From Glandiceps talaboti (taxonomy: Eukaryota; Hemichordata; Enteropneusta; Spengelidae): a stretch of DNA of 35,000 bases. The position numbers and the translations under genes are program-made. Below the pieces are notes generated by a model. It made no database searches. It saw only the letters and a program-made list of their open reading frames with translations, and was not told where the DNA came from. The stretch is taken from assembly GCF_964340395.1 (NCBI RefSeq), contig NC_135561.1, forward strand, positions 6,903,518-6,938,517, in the 5' to 3' direction. Of the stretch, positions 23,190 through 35,000 are shown one piece after another (the first letter of the stretch is position 1; every line of letters begins with the position of its first letter).

Positions 23190-23245
23190 AACTCTTTCTT
23201 GTTTGTAACTCGGAGTTTCACGCATCGTGCGATCATCAGGCAACT
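23190..23245 (-). ncRNA. Hammerhead-ribozyme-like core motif (tentative, probably degenerate)
   Basis: On the minus strand CTGATGA (23239-23233) is followed by a 4-bp stem CGCA/TGCG with a CGA loop, then GAAAC (23219-23215), then a possible very short stem ACT/AGT. This is the order of conserved hammerhead core elements with a minimal stem III, as described for hammerhead ribozymes of Penelope-like elements. The first stem II pair is T-T and stem I is poor (CG/TT pairs only partly), so activity is doubtful. Confidence 0.3.
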
Positions 23246-24458
23246 GTTTTCTACTCTCTGGGTGTGCTGTATATATAGAGTGCAGACAATAGAAATATCA
23301 TCACTATTGTCTATGTGTTGGTTGGTTTATGCTGTGTGTGTGATGGTTGTTATTGTGTGAGGTATTGGGTGCGGACAACTGGGTGTTGGCGGGTTGTTAC
23401 ATGTCGGGCTTTGATATTCCGTTAGTTAACGGGTTTAGTTTAGGTGATAGATGCTCTATTGAAGTTGGATAAATAAAACTTACTCTCGTGTTGGCATTTA
23501 GATATCAACTCAGTTCTTTTGTTTAGTGTGGAGTTTTTGTCTGCTTTAATAATGATTTTTTCCCCGGTTAAACATAGGCTGCATCGTTTTGTTTTATTGG
23601 TGTATGCTTGGGCTGTCTTGCTAATGGACCAGGTCCACCTCTATATAATTATTGCTTATTTTTAGTTTTAATGTATCTGCGTGTAAAACGTGCAATTACA
23701 AATGTCCTATCTGTGATGTAACACCATACCAACCCCGTTTTTTACTACGATATCACTCTGATAGATCAGTGGTAATACTAATGATTGACTCTGGCAAAGG
23801 AAAACTGCCGATATCGAAAATGATATAAGCTTATCGTGACCGTGACAGGAAAAGGCCCACGTGATTCGAGGTTTCTCGATGACGTATATCCTGTCTTTTG
23901 ATATCTTGAGCTTAAAAGACCAGTAATGCCAAATCACTTGTACCAACATTTCAACACAAGATTAAACGATTGTTATCGCCAAAATTGTCATAATTTGATA
24001 ATGACTCATCGTGGTTTCTGTCTTCGAAATTCGAATATCAATCAGATGTGAAGATAAGGGGGAAAATGAAAGATCTGAATGAAGTAGTAATGCTAAAATG
24101 ATCGTTTGCAACAGAGGCGTGAAATATATTCACGTACAAGTATTTAAAAATATATTTGTGTTCGTTCAGAGGAGGAAATACGAATACAATAAGGAGCCTT
24201 GTCACTTTGAGGCGAAGACGAGTAGTCACGGCCAAGCAAAACCTTGTTTCGCGACTTCCCGGCTGAATGAAGAACGATATTGGAAAGAACATAATGCATG
24301 CGTATTCAAGCTTGATTTATGGGGACATAATGGCAAATTGTAAATCTTTTTGGTTCATATGTCTAGCACCTGAGAACCAATGACGTCCATGTGCGTTGTT
24401 CACGTGTAGAACTCCAAGAAAATAAACCATTGCATCCCCCTATATTGATTTTAAATTT
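23246..24458. other. Spacer between genes 4 and 5, left part
   Basis: No gene was recognised. The short ORFs (about 80 codons) have no recognisable motif. Confidence 0.5.
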
Positions 24459-26892
24459 TACAGACAAAGCACATCTCTGATATTTCACAGACTAAACACC
24501 ACACTGATATTTGACAGACTAAATAGAACTCTGATATTTGACAGACTAAACATCGCTCTGATATTTGACAGACTGAAACCACTCTGATATTTGACAGACT
24601 AAACACCACTCTGATATTTGACAGACTAAACACTGCTCTGATATTTGACAGACTGAACACCAGTCTGATATTTGACAGACTAAACACCGCTCTTATATTT
24701 GCCAGACTGACCACCGCTCTGATATTTGACAGACTAAACACCACTCTGATATTTGACACACTGAATACCACTCTGATATTTGACAGACACAACATCGCTC
24801 TGATATTTGACAGACTAAACACCACTCTGATATTTGAAAGACTAAACACTGCTCTGATATTTGACAGACTGAACACCAGTCTAATAGTTAACAGACTAAA
24901 CACTGCTCTGATATTTGACAGACTAAACACCGCTCTTATATTTGGCAGACTGGCCATCGCTGTGATATTTGACAGACTAAACACAACTCTGATATTTGAC
25001 AGACTAAACAGCACTCTGATATTTGACAACAGACTAAAAAGAACTCTGATATTTGACAGACTGAACATCCCTCTGATATTTAACAGACTGAACATCGCTC
25101 TGATATTTGACAGACTAAACAGCACTCTGATATTTGACAGACTTAACATCGCTCTGATATTTGACACACTAAATACCGCTCTGATATTTGACAGACTAAA
25201 CACTGCTCTGATATTTGACAAACTAAACACAGCTCTGATATTTTACAGACTAAACACCGCTCTTATATTTGGCAGACTGGCCTTCGCCATGATATTTGAC
25301 AGACTAAACACAACTCTGATATTTGACAGACTAGACACCACTCTGATATTTGACAGACTAAACACCACACTGATATTTGACAGACTAAATTCCGCTCTGA
25401 TATTTGACAGACTAAACACCGCTCTGATATTTGACAGACTAAACACCACTCTGATATTTGACAGACTAAACACTGCTCTGATATTTGACAGACTGAACAC
25501 CAGTCTGATATTTTACAGACTAAACACTGCTCTGATATTTGACAGACTAAACACCGCTCTTATATTTGGCAGACTGGCCATCGCTCTGATATTTGACAGA
25601 CTAAACACCACTCTGATATTTGACAGACTGAACACCACTCTGATATTTGACAGACTTAACATCGCTCTGATATGTGACACACTAAACACCACTCTGATAT
25701 TTGACAGACTAAACACTGCTCTGATGTTTGACAGACTGAATACCGCTCTGATATTTGACAGACTGAACACCACTCTGATATTTGACAGACTAAACACCAC
25801 TCTGATATTTGAAAGACTGAACATCCCTCTGATATTTGACAGACTGAACATCGCTCTAATATTTGACAGACTAAACAGCACTCTGATATTTGACAGACTT
25901 AACATCGCTCTGATATTTGACAGACTAAACACCACTCTGATATTTGACAGACTAAAAAGAATTGTGATATTTGACAGACTGAACATCCCTCTGATATTTG
26001 ACAGACTGAACATAGCTCTGATATTTGACAGACTAAACAGCACTCTGATATTTGACAGACTTAACATCGCTCTGATATTTGACAAACTAAATACCGCTCT
26101 GATATTTGACAGACTAAACACTGCTCTGATATTTGACAGACTAAACACCACTCTGATATTTGACAGACTAAACACTGCTCTGATATTTGACAGACTGAAT
26201 ACCGCTCTGATATTTGATAAACTAAACACAGCTCTGATATTTTACAGACTAAACACCGCTCTTATATTTGGCAGACTGGCCATCGCTCTGATATTTGACA
26301 GACTAAACACAACTCTGATATTTGACAGACTTATGATCGCTCTGATATGTGACACACTAAACACCCCTCTGATATTTGACAGACTAAACACTGCACTGAT
26401 ATTTGACAGACTAAACACCACTCTGATATTTGACAGACTTAACATCGCTCTGATATTTGACACACTAAACACCACTCTGATATTTTACAGACTGAACATC
26501 GCTCTGATATTTGACAGACTAAACAGCACTCTGATATTTGACAGACTAAAAAGAACTCTGATATTTGACAGACTGAAAATCCCTCTGATATTTGACAGAC
26601 TGAACATCGCTTTGATATTTGACAGACTAAACAGCACTCTGATATTTGACAGACTTAACATCGCTCTGATATTTGACACACTAAATACCGCTCTGATATT
26701 TGACAGACTAAACACTGCTCTGATATTTGACAGACTAAACACCACTCTGATATTTGACAGACTAAACACTGCTCTGATATTTGACAGACTGAATACCGCT
26801 CTGATATTTGACAAACTAAACACAGCTCTGATATTTTACAGACCAAGACTAAACAACCCTCCGATACTTTACAGACCACACAAAGCTGTGAT
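24459..26892. repeat. 27-bp minisatellite, about 88 copies, with higher-order structure
   Basis: Tandem array of a 27-bp unit, consensus close to GATATTTGACAGACTAAACA followed by CCACTCT. Edge copies are degenerate, central copies very regular. Because 27 is a multiple of three, it stays open for 656 codons on the plus strand (9-residue unit LIFDRLNTA) and for long stretches on the minus strand (unit FSLSNIRAV). Marker variants recur at multiples of the unit: GGCAGACTGG at 24944, 25271, 25568 and 26270 lie 12 units plus 3 bp, 11 units and 26 units apart. Confidence 0.95.
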
Positions 26893-26950
26893 AACACTAA
26901 AATGGCTTCTCATCGAAGACTCTGGCCAATGAATTAAAGGGTGAAAGTTT

Positions 26951-27115
26951 GTTGCATTTGGGTGGAGGTAGGTCGTATCTGTGTGGAAAGACGTTGCATT
27001 TTAGTGGACGTAGGTAGCCCTTGGATGGGTGGATGCGGGTTGCATTAGGGTGGACGTAGGTAGCGCTTGGGTGGTTGGATGCGGGTTGCATTAGGGTGGC
27101 GAATTTGTATTTGAA
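26951..27115. repeat. About four copies of a 42-46-bp degenerate tandem repeat
   Basis: GTTGCATT followed by a GGTGGACGTAGGTAGC-like segment recurs at 26951, 26993, 27039 and 27085 (spacings 42, 46, 46). It abuts the 27-bp array but is unrelated in sequence. Confidence 0.75.
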
Positions 27116-28190
27116 TAGAAATAGGTCGTATTTGGGTGGAAATAGTTTTGTTTTTATGGAGGGAGGCACATTATTATTGATGGAGAAATTGTTGTAGGGC
27201 AATTTTGTATTTGGATGGGGCATGTTGTTTCCAGGAAGGTGGAGTAAAAAGTACATTTCATCTATTATACAGTGGATGTCTATAATTTTACGAATTACCA
27301 TCTTGTTAAATACATGTGGTAGATTTTTGATGATCTAATACCAAGTCTTTCTTTATACCAATAACGGAACATCCCACCATTTATCCCTGGTGGAGGGTTA
27401 CAGAAATATATAGAATGAATATTTAACTAATGATGTCACGTGAGCCAAAACACAAAACAGCATGGGAATCAATACGCTATATAGCCTACAGTACAAAAAA
27501 CAATGAAAATCATCTATTATTGTCCCTGATTCTGAAACAATCCGTTATGCATATTGCAATCGTCACAACAATAGTTTTATCTACTCTACATAAATTTCTC
27601 TCATTTTCTTAACAAGTGTTTTCAAAAAATAAATATATTGTCCACTGTATAATGGAAACTTCGAAACATCTAGAGCGCAATCCTAAACCTTAATTCTTTC
27701 ATTTAGATAGAGTACAGAACTCCCTCCCAGATAGCTAAGAAGCGAAATACAATGATTATTTGGCTCATGGATACATTCATTTTTATGAAGGAGACAAATC
27801 ATTCATAAGGCCAGATTTTTTTGAAAGTGTCCACCGTCTAATATTAATTGAACAACTTTAGAATGCATAGTCTTAATACAACATTTGATGCCTTAAGCGT
27901 TTAATTTAATCTGTACCCGGCTGGTTTGGAGTTTTTATCAGCAAACTTAACAATTTTAATCGAGCTCAAAGCCTTTTTTTCGCATACTTAATTAACGTTT
28001 CCGGTATTGAGTAAACATTATCACCTTCACCACATAGTTTGTTAGCATGTCACTTTGATGAAATTAAAGCCATATACAAAGAGAGTTATTTCAAAATTAT
28101 CATAAGCATCTGCAGAGTGATAAAGAGACACACACTTACAAAAAAGAGCAAGTAACGTGCAATGAGAGACAGTTTTCTAGTTTTGATTAT
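27116..28190. other. Spacer 3' of gene 5
   Basis: AT-rich sequence with no recognised gene or repeat. Confidence 0.5.
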
Positions 28191-28192
28191 TC

Positions 28193-28198
28193 TTTATT
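28193..28198 (-). terminator. Poly(A) signal of gene 5
   Basis: AATAAA on the minus strand about 156 bp after the TAA at 28354. The distance is similar to those of genes 2 and 3. Confidence 0.5.
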
Positions 28199-28353
28199 GA
28201 ACACATTATCCTTTGTGTACATATGTGTATTGTACTTCTTAAATTTGTCCTTCGTGGTAATGTTCACATAAAGTGTAACATAACCAATAACAATTCATAC
28301 AAACATATAATTCTACCGAGTCATCGACGACTCTCTTCAGTTGAATTGCTAAA

Positions 28354-32143
<3,790 letters not shown>

Positions 32144-32532
32144 TGTTGTGTGATTTTCGCTGTGTGTAATTAATAATAATAAAAACGATGACATACTTAA
32201 CTTGTATGATGACAGATATAGAGATGAAAGTCAGTTACACCAATTTGATGCAAAATAGCCATTTTGAAACTGTATTTCCGATTAACTGTATGCAGGCTTA
32301 AGTCGTGGTTATTCAGTGACTTGATCTTTGAGTGGAAATGTCATGCCGATTTCACATAGTAACAAACGTGCCGAAAACTCTAATAACAGAATATACGTAG
32401 GTATGCAATGCCCTACACTACTGTAAACAGTTACTTTTCTCCATCAATGTCCATTTCAAGATGTAGATCGTACAACTCACGAAGCGCCGTCGTAGCTAAC
32501 GGGTTTACGAAAGACGGGATACCTTAACTTAC

Positions 32533-32660
32533 CTTCAGTGTTTAAACGGTGAACGAGAGTGACCGAGTGTCTAGATATGACTGAATATATACGGTCAGAA
32601 AATTGCTAACTTGTCGATTAATCGGAAGTCGACTTAAGATTGTCATGTCACGTGACATGT
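32533..32660 (-). promoter_or_regulatory. Promoter and untranslated first exon of gene 5
   Basis: A TATATATTC box (about 32584-32592 on the minus strand) precedes a leader exon ending CTGAAG|GTAAGTTAAGG (32533). The acceptor ACACACAG ends at 32160, before the ATG at 32143. The leader shares the CACTCGGTCA string with gene 4. A 16-bp palindrome with a CACGTG core lies 52 bp or so upstream of the TATA box. Confidence 0.65.
32644..32659. promoter_or_regulatory. 16-bp perfect palindrome with E-box, upstream of gene 5
   Basis: CATGTCACGTGACATG is its own reverse complement and contains CACGTG and TCACGTGA. It lies upstream of the gene 5 TATA box. The gene 4 counterpart lacks it but has TGACGTCA nearby. 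Confidence 0.5.
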
Positions 32661-34700
32661 TCCATAACATTCACATAAACCGGTGCATCTGGTGAAATTA
32701 CACGGTATTGTCTTTAATGCTAGATTAAGATACCATTTGTTGATTGTGTTACGAAATTTTACATCCTGGTTTAATATCTTAATATTATGGTCGAAGTGCA
32801 AGAATGTGTCAGATTACTAATAATGTTTCATATCATCGCCAAAATAAGTTTCAAAACTAAAATTTAGAGTGTGTTCCCTTTAATGTTATTTTTATTCTTA
32901 AGTCTTGTAACAATCTGCAAGTTTGGTCATTTGTCAGTGCGAGGGCTAGGGAGAAATGTATCTGACAGGTGTATTTGATGCCACTCATGTTGATGTCTGT
33001 CGGATTTCCGCCCTCTGTTGTCGGCCAGTGAAATGTTGGAAGGTGTTCTGTTGGTTGGGTGCAAGTATCACGCCCTTTCTCGTATTACATTGTATTAGAG
33101 TTATCTTCTCTCACTAAAGAACGATGGTAGTGCCTTTAGCTTAGCAACGTCGATATACATGATGGCAATGCAAGTAACTCGAGTAGAAACGTCGTCCAGC
33201 TCGATAAAAAAGCTACTGAGATTGGATAATTTTATTGTGACAGTCTGACTATACTAGTATGACAAAATTTGGTACCCGAATACTTTGACACTTTTAATCC
33301 ACTGACATGTCTGGAAAACTATACCTTGTTACAATGTATTTGCTACCGCGCAAAGAAAATGTAGCTATGTTTGGACGTTATAGTAAGATTTGATAAAGCA
33401 AAATGATGATTTGTTGTTCTAACAAAGCTAAGTATTAAAGTTGATATTGAGGTAATGGTAACTCACCTTAATTTAAGTCAAATGTGTTATATCTCCCATC
33501 CATACCCAGGTTACATTTTTCTCTCACTCTTCTACACAAGTACATATATTTTAGCCGCTTGGAAGCAGCGTTGAAAATAATGAGCTTATAGGTTATAGAA
33601 ATTTTACAATCGAAAGTTCTCTCTTTATTGTCAAAAAAATATTGTCGAGTATTTTTTTAAATCGATCAAATATATTCAATTATATCTATAATACAAACCA
33701 AGATTTTCAATGTTTACATCATTCCTTCAAAATCATTAGGTCTGAAAAATATTGTGTGGTTCCGATTACGCTCAATTTAAATCTAAGGTAGGGTAGATAG
33801 ATTTTCTTTGTTCATGTGGCGTTTTCCATATGGTCTCTGTGTTATTGGTTTCTTCTCATTAGATGTACAGCCATTTCAGATCGGAAAAAGCAGTGATATG
33901 TTGTCTTTTTAACTTGATGTCAGTTTCTACATATATATTTCTTGGGAGACTTCACAATTTTCGCGATTTATTTTATTTTCCTCGAATACGTAAAAAAAGT
34001 TTAGGGTCGCGGTAGTGAAAAACTAGGTGGGGTCAGGTAACCGGATTCAAACAATATTTTTTAGGCCTAACAACGAATCAAAGTGGTTTATTTGTAAATT
34101 TTCTATTTCTAGACGTACAAACGAGGTTTGATTGTGATCCTGATCTCTTTAATCTGGCAGGCTGACTACTGTTTTAACATTAAGTCTGTCTGATCTCTGT
34201 GAATACTCTCAATTAAAGAAATACAAACAGTCAAAGTTATTGTAGACTGACTCTTCGCTGTTGTGTCATATTCATTACACTGAAATGGTTATCAATAGTA
34301 CACTAACTAATCTTAATATTCAACTATTGTTACAACCCATAACACCAAAGTAAAACGTGTTCTGTATGTACCACAATCATTTACAGCATCCATACCAAGT
34401 GTAGAAGTATACTGTATCATTTGCTAATTGACCACATTAGAAAAACCGCATGTTGGGCTTGTAAATAAACCAATTTGAAAGAGTATAATTTTTACACTTG
34501 ATAGGAATGCTAAAAACAAGTGTAGCACATAGAGAAAGTGCTTTATTTCAGTGTTACTCATTGTAATAATGTTGTGTCACGAATATACAAATCCTGGCAG
34601 CCCTAATCTTCACACTGCATAGCATAAACAAACGATGTTACTTTGTCACTAGGGGGGACGGGTTTGTCCTTGAATGAGCTAACTTTTGTCCCAGTGTGTT
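32661..34700. other. Upstream spacer of gene 5
   Basis: No gene was recognised. About 2 kb of AT-rich sequence without tandem repeats, in contrast with the rest of the window. Confidence 0.5.
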
Positions 34701-34715
34701 GGTTGGCTAGAAAGA

Positions 34716-35000
34716 AACTGGTATTTGGTATTGCTGGAAAACTCTGCAAATCTGTATATTGGTGAAACAAAACAAACTCTTGAGAAGCGAATGTACCAAC
34801 ACTGAAAACCGAGTTGGTGGCCGCGTACAACACCGTTAATAACTGTAAAATTACTCGCGGGCTCTCATTGTCACATGACAATTCTACTCTGTCACGTGTC
34901 ATCAACCACCTGTCACTAGATCATCATTTGGCCTGAAGAAGCCAGGATAGGGCGTGAAACTGTTGCCACTTAAAACAGCAAGTCCAGTAGGATAGAGTGT
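34716..35000 (+). pseudogene. Degenerate Penelope-like element GIY-YIG endonuclease remnant and tail
   Basis: Plus-strand codons 34716-34802 read NWYLVL followed by NSANLYIGETKQTLEKRMYQH, then TGA. LYIGET plus a basic helix ending in an MYQH-type string is the hallmark of the GIY-YIG domain at the C-terminus of Penelope-like elements. The expected Cys residues ahead of it are not evident. Further along, another plus-strand frame near 34930-34965 reads PEEARIGRETVAT, a string I associate with the tails of such elements. The element is broken by stops and runs off the right edge. It could be an independent insertion from the fragment at 15.7 kb. Confidence 0.55.

Noticed and set aside
24459-26892. 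CRISPR array
   Set aside because: The 27-bp units abut directly with no unique spacers, and the context is a eukaryotic genome.
24962-26932. 656-codon plus-strand ORF as a protein-coding gene
   Set aside because: It is a translation of the 27-bp minisatellite. The opposite strand is open over the same region, the ORF has no start context or non-repeat domain, and it opens only because the unit length is divisible by three.
26897-27301. 134-codon minus-strand ORF
   Set aside because: Much of it is the degenerate 46-bp repeat. The His/Asn/Pro-rich pattern follows from that repeat and no family is recognised.
32144-32194. Upstream in-frame ATG as start of gene 5
   Set aside because: It would place the signal peptide behind 17 extra residues, is not present in other copies, and lies upstream of the predicted splice acceptor at about 32160.
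34603-34905. 100-codon minus-strand ORF as a gene
   Set aside because: It overlaps the plus-strand GIY-YIG remnant in antisense, has no start or domain support, and only its end loosely resembles an element motif.

Overview
This is eukaryotic DNA: intron-rich, AT-rich and full of microsatellites. It most likely comes from a marine invertebrate. A mollusc or other lophotrochozoan is my best guess, but that is inference from the repeat content, the Penelope-type retroelement remains and the animal-style secreted protease genes; amphioxus or another deuterostome is not excluded.

The main content is a head-to-tail array of five paralogous genes, all on the minus strand, encoding secreted subtilisin-family (S8A, proteinase K/aqualysin-like) serine proteases. 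From left to right they are gene 1 (coding exons 1-3 only, running off the left edge), gene 2 (3082-8090), gene 3 (11139-14938), gene 4 (18388-21803) and gene 5 (28354-32143). Genes 2-5 are complete. Each has eight coding exons with the same intron phases and predicts a 381 or 382 residue pre-pro-enzyme: a signal peptide, an I9-type inhibitory propeptide and a catalytic domain with the Asp/His/Ser triad and the oxyanion Asn intact. Each complete gene also shows a TATA box, a short untranslated first exon ending in a splice donor, an acceptor just before the ATG, and an AATAAA signal after the stop codon. ORF fragments on the minus strand are therefore exons, not separate genes.

Genes 2 and 3 form one close pair and genes 4 and 5 another. 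Gene 1 is a more distant paralog. The homology of each pair extends into promoters and, for genes 2/3, 3' flanks, so large segments were duplicated. In the 4/5 pair the 5' introns 2 and 3 are nearly identical while the 3' introns differ strongly in length and content, which suggests gene conversion.

The intergenic DNA holds two degenerate Penelope-like element fragments: reverse transcriptase motifs at about 15.7-16.7 kb and a GIY-YIG remnant with its tail at the right edge. It also holds a short TIR element (16730-16865), a 142-bp foldback (9228-9369), a perfect 28-bp inverted repeat (17651-17714), a 124-bp (TA)n tract with a hammerhead-like motif beside it, and a 2.4-kb 27-bp minisatellite with higher-order structure between genes 4 and 5. 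No tRNA, rRNA or CRISPR array was recognised.
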